Below, piece by piece: positions 47,905 to 56,439 of a DNA stretch of 64,000 nucleotides. The translations under genes were made by a program, and so were the position numbers. A model generated the notes under the pieces. It had not been told where the DNA came from, did no database searches, and saw only the letters and a list, made by a program, of their open reading frames with translations. The stretch is from Buttiauxella brennerae ATCC 51605 (lineage in GTDB: Bacteria; Pseudomonadota; Gammaproteobacteria; Enterobacterales; Enterobacteriaceae): the NCBI RefSeq assembly GCF_001654925.1, contig NZ_LXER01000007.1, forward strand, positions 79,679 through 143,678, written 5' to 3'. Every line of letters begins with the position of its first letter. Within the stretch, counting starts at the first letter, position 1.

Positions 47905-48399
47905 ATGACCACCTTTCATCAACTTACTGCAACCAGCCTGCGTGGGCAGCTCATCCCGATGGCCGACTACGCTGGCAAGCTGGTTCTGGTGGTTAATACC
48001 GCCAGCCATTGTGGTTTCACGCCACAATACGCAGGCCTTGAAACCCTCTACAAGAAGTACGCCGCCCAGGGACTGGTGGTGCTTGGCTTCCCCTGCAACC
48101 AGTTCGGCAAGCAGGAACCCGGCGGTGCCGACGACATCGCGCAGACCTGTCACATCAACTACGGTGTGAGTTTCCCGATGTTCGAGAAAGTGGAGGTCAA
48201 CGGCGCCGCAACGCACCCGGTGTTTCGTTACCTGAAAGATGAATTGCCCGGCGTGCTGGGTGGGCGGATCAAGTGGAACTTCACTAAATTCCTGATCGGA
48301 CGCGACGGCAAACCGCTCAAGCGTTTTGCACCGATCTCCACCCCAGAGAAAATGGAAGCCGCAATCCTTGCTGCACTAGAAATCGAAGTCTACCTGTAA
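47905..48399 (+). CDS. Glutathione peroxidase family protein
   Basis: This is a Cys-type glutathione/thioredoxin peroxidase that reduces hydroperoxides. The peroxidatic Cys sits in VVNTASHCGFTPQY (about residue 37), the Gln in LGFPCNQFGKQEPG and the Trp in IKWNFTKFLIG complete the catalytic set. It is 164 residues, no signal peptide. I start at ATG 47905 after GAGGA; upstream in-frame codons are not conserved. The gene is GC-rich (67% in the line 48061-48120), pointing to recent transfer. Confidence 0.88.
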   Translation: MTTFHQLTATSLRGQLIPMADYAGKLVLVVNTASHCGFTPQYAGLETLYKKYAAQGLVVLGFPCNQFGKQEPGGADDIAQTCHINYGVSFPMFEKVEVNGAATHPVFRYLKDELPGVLGGRIKWNFTKFLIGRDGKPLKRFAPISTPEKMEAAILAALEIEVYL

Positions 48400-48440
48400 T
48401 TCGCAGAGTTAATGTCGATTCTCTGCGCTTAAATTACGGG

Positions 48441-49340
48441 CTACTTTTTTGTTTTCATCATTAAGAAATCAATCAGTGCTTTCACGCGCTTTGCCTTGCC
48501 GGTACTTTTTAAATAGTAGAGATAAACCGGTGGATAGGTTTTCCAGTAAGGCACCATCACCGGGATAAACTGCTCTTTATCGGGCTGCAATTCATACACC
48601 GGCTCAAACATTCTTCCTATTCCCAGGCCGCTGCGTATTCCGTCAGCCATGACATCAATATCATTGCTGATGAGCTGCCCTGGCATTTCAACAGTTAATT
48701 GCTCACCTTTATCTTCCAGCATCAGCGGGAGGATGCGGTTATTGGTGATAAAGCGATAGCCGATGAGTTGATGCTGATGCAAGTCCGTCGGCTGTTCGGG
48801 GATACCGTGTTCTGCGAGATAGGCTCGTGATGCATACAAACCTTCTCGAAAAGGTTTCATTAACTGGCGGGCCACCACGCTCTCTTCCAGGATATCGCCA
48901 AAACGAATGCCCAAATCAAAACGTTCATCAATCATATTCACGGTTCCGTCATAAACGGATATCTCAAGCTGTATCCCCGGAAAGCTCTGGCAAAACTCCG
49001 CCATAAAAGGCTTCAGAATAAGCAGATAGGCAAATCGTGAAAGCGTAATTCTGACCAGCCCAGACGGCTCCTGATTCAGCTCTTTGATGCTTTCCACCGC
49101 ACTTTCCAGTGACTGAACAGCCCGCGACGTCTGTTGCAACAGTTGCTCTCCGGCATCCGTCAGCTCGATGCGCCGCGTAGTGCGCACAAAAAGCGGGTGA
49201 CCAATATGCTGCTCAAGCAGTTTTAGCGCTTTGCTCACGGAAGGTGGCGTTATCTCAAGTTTCCTGGCCGCAGCAGTGATGCTGCCTTCACGGGCGATAC
49301 TCTGGAAAATACGGATTTGGTTGTAAATGACATTGTTCAT
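48441..49340 (-). CDS. LysR-family transcriptional regulator
   Basis: This is a 299-residue LysR-type regulator with the helix-turn-helix at about residues 8-50 (IFQSIAREGSITAAARKL… SVSKALKLLEQ) and a C-terminal effector domain (LVRITLSRFAYLLI… YKSTGKAKRVKALIDF region). The ATG at 49340 is preferred to an in-frame TTG at 49364. It is divergent from the quinone reductase operon and a T-N11-A palindrome lies between them, so it very probably controls that operon. The inducer is unknown. Confidence 0.88.
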   Translation of the reverse strand: MNNVIYNQIRIFQSIAREGSITAAARKLEITPPSVSKALKLLEQHIGHPLFVRTTRRIELTDAGEQLLQQTSRAVQSLESAVESIKELNQEPSGLVRITLSRFAYLLILKPFMAEFCQSFPGIQLEISVYDGTVNMIDERFDLGIRFGDILEESVVARQLMKPFREGLYASRAYLAEHGIPEQPTDLHQHQLIGYRFITNNRILPLMLEDKGEQLTVEMPGQLISNDIDVMADGIRSGLGIGRMFEPVYELQPDKEQFIPVMVPYWKTYPPVYLYYLKSTGKAKRVKALIDFLMMKTKK

Positions 49341-49374
49341 GGCGTCATCCAGAAGAGGAAACAAAGTTAGATTA

Positions 49375-49389
49375 TTAGCTATTGGCTAA
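49375..49389. promoter_or_regulatory. LysR-type operator
   Basis: TTAGCTATTGGCTAA is a perfect 5+5 inverted repeat (TTAGC-N5-GCTAA) of the T-N11-A type. A second imperfect repeat GAGC-N7-GCTC follows at 49398-49412. A -10 TATACT at 49436-49441 with no good -35 fits an activator-dependent promoter for the redox operon. Confidence 0.65.
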
Positions 49390-49480
49390 GAGTGTATGAG
49401 CTATTGCTGCTCTAAAAAACAGAATCAAGGTTGTTTATACTCACTTCCAGTTAAACAAACCACTGTTAAGGAAGCCAAAA

Positions 49481-50056
49481 ATGCAAAATGTACTGATTAT
49501 CTCAGGTCATCCGAATCTTAATGAGTCCATTGGCAATGCCACTATCCTGGGCGAAGTCGCGAAAGCGCTGCCTGAGGCTGAAATTCGCTTTCTTGATGCG
49601 CTGTATCCGAACTATCAAATCAATGTGGCGCAGGAGCAGGAAGCCTTGCTCAAAGCCGATGTGATTGTCTGGCAGTTTCCTTTTTCCTGGTATTCAGTGC
49701 CGGGGTTGATGAAGTTATGGATTGACCAGGTCTTTGTTCACGGTTTTGCCCATGGTTCAACGGCAAAACTGGGTGGCAAAAAGCTGATTATCTCCTTTAC
49801 CGCTGGCGCACCAGAGGGCCTGTATTCCCCTGAAGGCTTGTTCGGTCACGATATTGGGCAGTACATGACCCAGTTTGAAACCACAGCTGTGATGTGCAAT
49901 CTGGAATTGCAGGAACCCGTTTACACCTTTGGGATCAGCTATGCAGGGCGTGATGAAGCTAAAGTCCGGGAACAGAAATCAATGGCTAAAGATCACGCCG
50001 ATCGCCTGGTTACCGCGATTAAAGAAACAGTGCCTGCTTTAAAAATGGCTGTCTAA
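49481..50056 (+). CDS. Flavodoxin-fold NAD(P)H:quinone reductase
   Basis: This is a cytoplasmic FMN/FAD quinone reductase of the NQO1/KefF/MdaB family, which reduces quinones by two electrons and avoids semiquinone radicals. The phosphate loop is ISGHPNLNESIGN, and WQFPFSWYSVPGLMKLWIDQVF is the family core. It is 191 residues with AAGGAAG before the ATG. It is first of four genes; 15 bases separate it from the YciI-like gene. Confidence 0.85.
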   Translation: MQNVLIISGHPNLNESIGNATILGEVAKALPEAEIRFLDALYPNYQINVAQEQEALLKADVIVWQFPFSWYSVPGLMKLWIDQVFVHGFAHGSTAKLGGKKLIISFTAGAPEGLYSPEGLFGHDIGQYMTQFETTAVMCNLELQEPVYTFGISYAGRDEAKVREQKSMAKDHADRLVTAIKETVPALKMAV

Positions 50057-50071
50057 AAGAGAGGATAAAAA

Positions 50072-50350
50072 ATGTATCTCATCAATATTACGGTGAATGG
50101 CGATATAACGGCTGAACAGCATGAAGCGCTTTTCACGCGCCATGTCAGCTGGTTTCAGCAGTATTTCAACGCAGGCAAGTTTGTTCTCATCGGTCCCTAT
50201 TCGGATCGCGAAAAAGCAGGGGTGATTATTGCTCAGACTGAAACTCGGGAAGAGCTGGAGGCTATTCTGAAAGAAGACGCCTATTACCCCAATCTCGCTG
50301 AATATGAGATCCGTGAATTTGTCCCAAAAATGGTGGGAAGCTGGCAATAA
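50072..50350 (+). CDS. YciI-like protein
   Basis: This is a 92-residue YCII-domain protein, a ferredoxin-like fold with a conserved His-Asp pair; family members include a dehydrochlorinase for chlorinated hydroquinone. Visible are TRHVSWFQQYFNAGKFVLIGPYSD and the ending EIREFVPKM. GAGAGGA precedes the ATG. Position between a quinone reductase and an aldo/keto reductase suggests it acts on the same class of substrate. That is inference. Confidence 0.75.
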   Translation: MYLINITVNGDITAEQHEALFTRHVSWFQQYFNAGKFVLIGPYSDREKAGVIIAQTETREELEAILKEDAYYPNLAEYEIREFVPKMVGSWQ

Positions 50351-50394
50351 AAGATGCGGCAATTTTCATTAAAAAATCGGGCAAGGAGATAACT

Positions 50395-51423
50395 ATGCAG
50401 TATGTAAACCTGGGGCGAAGTGGTCTGAAAGTCTCGCGACTGTGTCTGGGGTGCATGAGTTACGGTGAACCAGAACGTCTTCCTCAGCCGTGGTCGCTTG
50501 ATGAAAATGCTTCGCGGCCGTTGATTCGCCAGGCACTTGAAGCCGGAATCAATTTTTTTGATACGGCTAATATCTATTCTGATGGAAGCTCAGAGGAAAT
50601 CATCGGTCGGGCGCTGCACGATATGGCCTATCGGGATGAAATTGTCGTCGCCACCAAGGCCTTTTTTCCATGGCGTAATTCGCCAAATACCGGTTTTCTG
50701 TCGCGAAAATCACTGTTTCACTCCATTGATGACAGCCTTACCCGGCTGGGTATGGATTATGTGGATCTGTATCAGATTCACCGTTTTGATCATGGCACTC
50801 CGGTAGAAGAAACCATGGAAGCACTTCATGATTTGGTGAAAGCCGGGAAAGTTCGCTATATCGGTGCGTCCTCAATGGAAGCCTGGCGTTTTGCGAAGAT
50901 GCAGCATGTCGCTGAACGTAACGGTTGGACGCGCTTTGTCTCTATGCAACCGCAATACAATTTACTGTATCGGGAAGAAGAGCGGGAAATGCTGCCGCTA
51001 TGTGAGGATCAGGGAGTGGGTGTTATTCCCTGGAGCCCGATGGCGCGAGGCAGACTGACACGCGACTGGAATGAAACTACCACCCGAACGCAGAATGACG
51101 CCTTTGCGCTGAAAATGTATGAAAATGCCGCGCAGCAGGACCGGAAAGTGGTTGAAGTTGTGGCGCAGATTGCCGCCGGGCGGGGCGTTCCACATGCGCA
51201 TGTTGCGCTGGCATGGCTACTGTCTAAATCGGTGATTACCGCACCTATAATCGGTGCCACAAAAGCCGAACATCTTTCAACCGCCGTGGACGCGTTAACG
51301 CTCACATTATCGGCAGAAGAAATTGCAGCACTGGAGGCGCCGTACGTTCCTCATGTTGTTGATGGCATCGTACCGCCGCTGCCTGAACAACCGCCAAGGC
51401 TCTCACCCCTGCGAATCAAATAA
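50395..51423 (+). CDS. Aldo/keto reductase, YajO-like
   Basis: This is an NADPH-dependent aldo/keto reductase closely resembling E. coli YajO along its length (LGRSGLKVSRLCLGCMSYGEP, INFFDTANIYSDGSSEEI, LAWLLSKSVITAPIIGATK). The catalytic tetrad Asp (FFDTAN), Tyr (IYSDG), Lys (ATKAFF) and His (YQIHRFD) is intact. It is 342 residues, with AAGGAG before the ATG. As a second reductase in the operon it may clear reactive carbonyls formed from quinones or lipid peroxides. Confidence 0.87.
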   Translation: MQYVNLGRSGLKVSRLCLGCMSYGEPERLPQPWSLDENASRPLIRQALEAGINFFDTANIYSDGSSEEIIGRALHDMAYRDEIVVATKAFFPWRNSPNTGFLSRKSLFHSIDDSLTRLGMDYVDLYQIHRFDHGTPVEETMEALHDLVKAGKVRYIGASSMEAWRFAKMQHVAERNGWTRFVSMQPQYNLLYREEEREMLPLCEDQGVGVIPWSPMARGRLTRDWNETTTRTQNDAFALKMYENAAQQDRKVVEVVAQIAAGRGVPHAHVALAWLLSKSVITAPIIGATKAEHLSTAVDALTLTLSAEEIAALEAPYVPHVVDGIVPPLPEQPPRLSPLRIK

Positions 51424-51524
51424 GGAGTCGAGGGCGGCGAAATGGATTGCGATGATGGCGCGGTTAACGCGCCTTTTCAGTAATGGTGGCAAAAAGTTTA
51501 ATAAAGCCGGAAGAGAGGTCATTT

Positions 51525-52253
51525 ATGAAAGCCGGGATTTCTGTATCACTTTTGTTGGCTCTGAGCTGTTCTGCTGTTGCGCAGGGGCAGAAAATCTCTG
51601 TTCCGCCCGTGTTTAATATTTTTGAACTCGTCATCAAGCAAGACAAAAATAGCGCATACGACAGCCTGGCTGAAAAGAATATCACCGCTTCGGTAACCGG
51701 TGAATCTGGAACCCTGGCGATGTATTCAGCCAACAAGAAAACGAACCCGTTAGTTGCTTATGTGTTTGAAATTTATGCTGACGGCGATGCTTACGACAAA
51801 CACCTGAACTCAACGAGCTATAAAGAGTTTTTGCGTAATTCACCGGATATTCTGCAAGCCAGTCAAAAGCGTAGAATTGATGTGGCACCGCAATTTCTGG
51901 CCGACAAACTATTTGAGCAAAGCGATAACACAATAAATAACTTTGTCATTGTTGACGTGAAACCCGAGTTTGGGCAGGCTTTTCGCCATGTCGTTTTACC
52001 CGAAATGGCACAGTCCATTAAGCTGGAAGAGGGGGTTCTGGCCATGTATGCCGCTATCGATAAAGCTAACCCTAACCGCTGGTATTTCTATGAAATATAC
52101 GCCAGCGAAGAGGCTTATCAGGCCCATCGTCTGACTCCTCATTTTAAAGAATACATTGAGCAGACAGCAGAAATGACGAGTTATAAAGAAGCCATTGCGA
52201 TTAAACCGGGCAAGCTTATGAATAAAGGCGGCCTGATGTATGAAATTGAGTGA
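51525..52253 (+). CDS. Secreted protein with two ABM (monooxygenase-fold) domains
   Basis: The signal peptide spans about residues 1-20 (KAGISVSLLLALSCSAVA), so the product is likely periplasmic. Two antibiotic-biosynthesis-monooxygenase domains follow, the first near residues 28-110 (GTLAMYSA… YVFEIYADGDAYDKHL) and the second near 135-215 (GVLAMYAA… YFYEIYASEEAYQAHR). ABM proteins such as YgiN oxidise quinols without cofactor. The start at 51525 follows AGAGAGG; 242 residues. It ends the LysR-linked operon, about 100 bases after the reductase gene. Confidence 0.8.
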   Translation: MKAGISVSLLLALSCSAVAQGQKISVPPVFNIFELVIKQDKNSAYDSLAEKNITASVTGESGTLAMYSANKKTNPLVAYVFEIYADGDAYDKHLNSTSYKEFLRNSPDILQASQKRRIDVAPQFLADKLFEQSDNTINNFVIVDVKPEFGQAFRHVVLPEMAQSIKLEEGVLAMYAAIDKANPNRWYFYEIYASEEAYQAHRLTPHFKEYIEQTAEMTSYKEAIAIKPGKLMNKGGLMYEIE

Positions 52254-52334
52254 ATGATTGCCCCGCTCTACGAGTGGGGCAGAACAAAATTAGTGTACCC
52301 CTGCAGTTCAGATAGCTGAGTGTTTTAAAGCTAT

Positions 52335-52802
52335 TCATCCCGATACGCATTTCCCCAACACCTTCGAGAAACATACCGCCTCTTCGCGGCCGACATATGG
52401 CCCGTAGTTCTCAATGCGGACGTACCCATTTGTCTTATAAAATTGTATTGCCCGATGGTTAACGAGCCGGGTTTCAAGCCAGAGTTCGGAATATCCCATA
52501 CTCTTCGCGGATGCTTCCAGACAGGTGAGCAAAGCGTTACCAATACCCTGCGAGCTTCGGTCCGAAAACATCCTCTTAAGTTCCGCAATATTTCCTGTTA
52601 ACGGGCGAATCGCTCCGCATCCTATCGCATCACCCGTTGTGTTCCTTGCCAGCACCCAAAGCGATCTCTCCCCATCCAGCGAGTCTATTGTGAAATTGCT
52701 TTTGCCACTATCACCGGTAATTGCAGCAAGCTCTGCTGACAGCTTGCTGATTAAATATTGAGAGTCTGGAGAGAGTGGGTCTGATTTCTCTACTGTTATC
52801 AT
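52335..52802 (-). CDS. GNAT-family N-acetyltransferase
   Basis: This is a 155-residue GCN5-type acetyltransferase of unknown substrate. The acetyl-CoA loop is DRSSQGIGNALLTCLEA (QxxGxG/A type) near residue 82, followed by ELWLETRLVNHRAIQFYKTNGY and a C-terminal NYGPYVGREEAVCF strand. It is complete and on the minus strand, convergent with the redox operon. No obvious functional link to neighbours is visible. Confidence 0.85.
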   Translation of the reverse strand: MITVEKSDPLSPDSQYLISKLSAELAAITGDSGKSNFTIDSLDGERSLWVLARNTTGDAIGCGAIRPLTGNIAELKRMFSDRSSQGIGNALLTCLEASAKSMGYSELWLETRLVNHRAIQFYKTNGYVRIENYGPYVGREEAVCFSKVLGKCVSG

Positions 52803-53199
52803 GGTTATACCCTTGGTTTAAGTATTCATCAGGATAGAATGTTTTGATGGTAAATATATCTGATTCAAGAATTATTTATATGAAACTTATATTTAAAAAT
52901 AGTGGGTGTTTTTCTGTAATTTAAAATTAGTTTTCATCTTATTGTGATTTGCGCCGAAGGTTTTCGGTTTCCAATAATTAAGCGTGGTTTTACTGTTGAC
53001 TTGTCCAGTACTTTTGGATGATGGTGTGCAGGCGGAAAGTATTTTCTGGCGCGCTAAATAATTCGAGTTGTATTGAGTTGGGTAAGTCAACGCAAAAGAT
53101 GCAGCTTGAAGTACGGTGGGTATTAAAGAGATGCCCCCATCTGGTGCAGCAACACCAGACGGGAGCTAACCATAACGTTAACTAACAAGGAGTAACGCC
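52803..53199. other. Intergenic region with a short degenerate repeat and leader hairpin
   Basis: These 397 AT-rich bases hold no credible ORF. At 53056-53123, AATAATTCGAGTTG and GCAGCTTGAAGTAC form imperfect inverted ends, like a shrunken relative of the repeat at 39958. At about 53135-53162, CTGGTG and CACCAG with flanking C/G runs form a hairpin in the leader of the next gene. Confidence 0.45.
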
Positions 53200-53721
53200 A
53201 TGGCTATTGCTGATGGTAACACATTTGTTCACGCTGAAATCACTGAGAATCAATCCGTTATTGCAGGGAATGTCTCAGCTTTATTAAAAATCCCCTTAGG
53301 TGTTACGCATGATCTCTTTCAGGTGCTGGATATTTGCCAGCGTTATGCTGATGGATTAATTGATGCCCATAATCATGCTGAATATATAGCGCTGTGCGGG
53401 CGTTTATTGGCAGGGTTGAATGTATTAAAGACAGCTTTAAATTCACCATTGCCAAAACATCTTATTGAGCAATTAACGGTGGATGAAAATGATGCTGATG
53501 AATATCGTCATTCACTTTCAACCGATTCACTGACCACTTGTGAATATTGCTCGGCATTAACCATGGTGTTGCTTAACCAACAGGCTACGGCTGAGCAGCA
53601 GGATCATATCGCTGAATTGCTGTTTGATTTGCTGATGATGCTGGCAGATGATTTGAAAGCGCCGCGCTTTATCCGCACCGCAACGGGGTTGGCCATGATT
53701 GGCGGCGAGGCCATTCATTAA
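53200..53721 (+). CDS. Hypothetical protein, 173 residues
   Basis: I do not recognise this protein. It starts MAIADGNTFVHAEITENQS after a strong AAGGAG and appears mostly alpha-helical, acidic and soluble, with no signal peptide or membrane segment. A CEYC pair sits near residue 113, and Leu-rich helices (ELLFDLLMMLADDL) fill the C-terminal part. It has its own leader hairpin and a strong hairpin after the stop, so it is probably a single-gene transcript. It lies just before roxA, outside the LysR operon. Confidence 0.7.
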   Translation: MAIADGNTFVHAEITENQSVIAGNVSALLKIPLGVTHDLFQVLDICQRYADGLIDAHNHAEYIALCGRLLAGLNVLKTALNSPLPKHLIEQLTVDENDADEYRHSLSTDSLTTCEYCSALTMVLLNQQATAEQQDHIAELLFDLLMMLADDLKAPRFIRTATGLAMIGGEAIH

Positions 53722-53732
53722 CACCTGATTTT

Positions 53733-53775
53733 CCCGCCTTCTCAGCCAGTTTGTCGCTTTTGCTGAGAAGGCGGG
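53733..53775. terminator. Hairpin between the hypothetical gene and roxA
   Basis: CCCGCCTTCTCAGC and GCTGAGAAGGCGGG are perfect 14-base complements with a 15-base loop. It lies between convergent genes; no run of T's follows, so it may end transcription poorly or protect 3' ends. Confidence 0.6.
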
Positions 53776-53783
53776 AGAGGGCG

Positions 53784-54905
53784 TTAGTCCTCGAAATACC
53801 AGTACCCGCTGTTCACGAGTGCTGCAATCATCGCAAGGAATGACGGGTCTTCCAGCGCATCACCAAACATTTCTGCTTTCAGTGTGATATTGCTCGCCAG
53901 GGCTTCAAGCGCCGGGCGGTGCGGGCTGTCAATCTTCTCGCCGTTAACGTACACCTCGTCGGCAATACGCAGCACGCGCAAACCACCTAAACGCGTGATG
54001 CCATCGCCTTGTTTCAGGGCGTCGTAAATCTCGTCAGGCTGATACGGTGGCTCCGGTGGTGCAACGTCAAGTTCATGGCGTGACTGGGAAACAAACTCAC
54101 CGAACCAGGTTTTAAAATGCTCTGGCTGGTTAATCAGCTCCAGCATCATGTCGCGTAACTTATCCATTTCCTGCGGCAGTACATCAGCAGGGTGCTGGCG
54201 TGCTGGTACGTCAGGATCGGTATAACGCTGGCTACCCAGTTCACGTTGCAGCACGTAATCAGCAAAACCGCTGATTAACTCGCGGCCGCTTGGCGCACGA
54301 AAACCGACAGAGTAGTTCATCGAGTTTTCCAGCGAGTAACCTTCGTGCGGGAAACCTGGTGGGATATAGATAATGTCGCCCGGCTCTAACTCTTCGTCGA
54401 TGATGGCGTCGAACGGCTCAACTTGCAGCAGGTCAGGGTGCGGACAGTGTTGTTTCAGGGCGACTTTTTCCCCGACACGCCAGCGGCGGCGGCCAACGCC
54501 CTGAATGATAAACACGTCGTACTGGTCGAAATGCGGGCCAACGCCACCGCCAGGCACCGAGAAAGAGATCATCAGATCGTCAATTCGCCAGTCCGGGAGT
54601 GCACGGAACGGGCGCATCAAGCGTGCACTTTGTTCATGCCAGTGGTTAACGGCCTGAACCAGTAAAGACCAGTTGTTTTCGCCCAGGTGATCATAGCTCT
54701 GGAACGGGCCGTGGCTGACTTGCCATTTGCCGTCGTTATGGCTCACCAGGCGGCTATCCACCTCGTTTTCCATGGCCAGGCCTGCGAGTTCGTCCGGGGA
54801 GATAGGGTCGATGAAGTTTTTGAAGCCACGTTTTAGAACCACCGGGCGTTTCTGCCAGTAGTTCGCGATGAAATCGGGCCAGTTTAGGTCGAGTTGATAG
54901 TCCAT
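53784..54905 (-). CDS. roxA: Ribosomal protein uL16 arginine hydroxylase RoxA
   Basis: RoxA (YcfD) is a 2-oxoglutarate/Fe(II) oxygenase that hydroxylates Arg81 of ribosomal protein L16. The JmjC-like fold shows the metal motif GPHFDQYD (HxD) and the distal His in PPGFPHEGYSLENSMNYSVGFRAP; a C-terminal winged-helix region follows. It is 373 residues, same as E. coli. It is 71 bases from phoQ on the same strand. Confidence 0.96.
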   Translation of the reverse strand: MDYQLDLNWPDFIANYWQKRPVVLKRGFKNFIDPISPDELAGLAMENEVDSRLVSHNDGKWQVSHGPFQSYDHLGENNWSLLVQAVNHWHEQSARLMRPFRALPDWRIDDLMISFSVPGGGVGPHFDQYDVFIIQGVGRRRWRVGEKVALKQHCPHPDLLQVEPFDAIIDEELEPGDIIYIPPGFPHEGYSLENSMNYSVGFRAPSGRELISGFADYVLQRELGSQRYTDPDVPARQHPADVLPQEMDKLRDMMLELINQPEHFKTWFGEFVSQSRHELDVAPPEPPYQPDEIYDALKQGDGITRLGGLRVLRIADEVYVNGEKIDSPHRPALEALASNITLKAEMFGDALEDPSFLAMIAALVNSGYWYFED

Positions 54906-54976
54906 ATTATTATCCGGCAGGTGAAGGAGCCTGCCGAGGATTATAACGGATGGGACCCGGCGTTACGGGAGTATTT

Positions 54977-56437
54977 TTAATCTTCTTCTCGGTCTGGACG
55001 CTGGCGCGCAAAAATCACTTCCATACGTGCGCCACCCAGCTCGCAACTTGAGGCCTGAATCTCACCGTCGTATTGTTCCACGATTTCCCGGGCGACCGAT
55101 AAACCCACGCCCTGGCCCGGTCGTAAGGTATCAGCGCGTTGCCCGCGGTCAAATACCATGCTGCGTTTGCTCTCCGGGATCCCCGGTCCGTCGTCATCAA
55201 CAATTAAATGCAGCGTGTCATCCAACTGGCGGCCTGAGATCTCAACAAATTCAAGGCAGTATTTACAGGCGTTATCCAGCACATTGCCCATCACTTCCAT
55301 AAAGTCATTTTTCTCACCGACAAAGGTGATTTCCGGTGATATATCCAGCGTGATATTCACCCCTTTGCGTTGATAAACCTTATTGAGTGCGGAACAAAGG
55401 CTGTCGAGCAATGGCGCAACCGGATGAAGTTCACGGCTGATAAGCGCACTGTCGCCGCGCATGCTGGCGCGATGCAGGTAATAGCCAATTTGCTGCGAGA
55501 TACGGCTGATTTGTTCCAGCATCAACGGTTCTGCTTCTTCGATATTCAGCTTCTTCGTGCGCATCGAACGCAGAGTACTTTGCAATACCGCCAGCGGTGT
55601 CTTCAGGCTGTGCGTTAAGTCGGTAAGGGTGGTGCGGTATTTGTCGTAACGGTCGCGTTCCGTGCGCAGCAGGCGGTTGAGGTTGCGCACCAGACTGGTC
55701 AGCTCGCGTGTGGTTTCTGGGTTCAGGCTGTCGCGGTCATGTTTTTCCAGCTCTCGCACTTCTTTTGCCAGTTCTTCGATGGGGCGCAAGCTCCAGCGGG
55801 CGGCGACCCAAAGCAGCGGTATAACTAACAACAGGTTGGCGAGGAACACGCAGGTAAACAAACTCCAGACCGTATATGAGCGTTTTAGCTCGATAGGAAT
55901 GGTGTCGACAACCACAATGGTTAAGGCGGGCATTTTGCCCATCGCCGGGTATTTGTTGACTGCAACGGAGTGGCTGACTTCATCGCTATAGTCGCCATCG
56001 TAAAAATCTTTTAGCTGGTTCTGGAGATTTTGGTCGTTGCCCAATAAGTCATGGCTGGTATCAAAATTGGCTTCCAGGTCGTGAAAACCATCGGCGGTGA
56101 GCCACTCTTGTTTAATTTGTTGCGCGACATGCGGCAAGTCACGCTGAGCCCACATCAGCTTGCCTTTATCATCGTAGATAAGGGCCATGGTCGGCGTTTT
56201 CAGGTTCAGGTTTTCGGGAAGAACGACATTTATGTGGCCGTTTTCATAGGTCGCAAGGGTGTAAAACAGGTTGCTTTCGCCGCGCAGCAAACGGAAAGTC
56301 GTTTTATCAAAACTGATGTTGTAACCCACCAACGCCACCACGCCATAGGCTAGCGACAGCACCAAAACCACGGCGGCGGTCGCCAGTAAAAAGCGAACCC
56401 GTAACGATAACGGTAGAAAATGTCGGCTAAATTTCAT
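54977..56437 (-). CDS. phoQ: Sensor histidine kinase PhoQ
   Basis: PhoQ senses low divalent cations, acid and antimicrobial peptides. Two membrane helices (about 17-39 and 192-213) flank the periplasmic sensor; a HAMP domain, the DHp helix with phospho-His276 ([16 protein letters not shown]) and an ATPase domain ([31 protein letters not shown]) follow. 486 residues as in E. coli. The membrane-facing acidic patch, EDDDDAE in E. coli, reads [10 protein letters not shown] here (residues 144-153), keeping five acidic residues but interrupted by aromatics. It starts two bases after phoP. Confidence 0.97.
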   Translation of the reverse strand: MKFSRHFLPLSLRVRFLLATAAVVLVLSLAYGVVALVGYNISFDKTTFRLLRGESNLFYTLATYENGHINVVLPENLNLKTPTMALIYDDKGKLMWAQRDLPHVAQQIKQEWLTADGFHDLEANFDTSHDLLGNDQNLQNQLKDFYDGDYSDEVSHSVAVNKYPAMGKMPALTIVVVDTIPIELKRSYTVWSLFTCVFLANLLLVIPLLWVAARWSLRPIEELAKEVRELEKHDRDSLNPETTRELTSLVRNLNRLLRTERDRYDKYRTTLTDLTHSLKTPLAVLQSTLRSMRTKKLNIEEAEPLMLEQISRISQQIGYYLHRASMRGDSALISRELHPVAPLLDSLCSALNKVYQRKGVNITLDISPEITFVGEKNDFMEVMGNVLDNACKYCLEFVEISGRQLDDTLHLIVDDDGPGIPESKRSMVFDRGQRADTLRPGQGVGLSVAREIVEQYDGEIQASSCELGGARMEVIFARQRPDREED

Positions 56438-56439
56438 GA

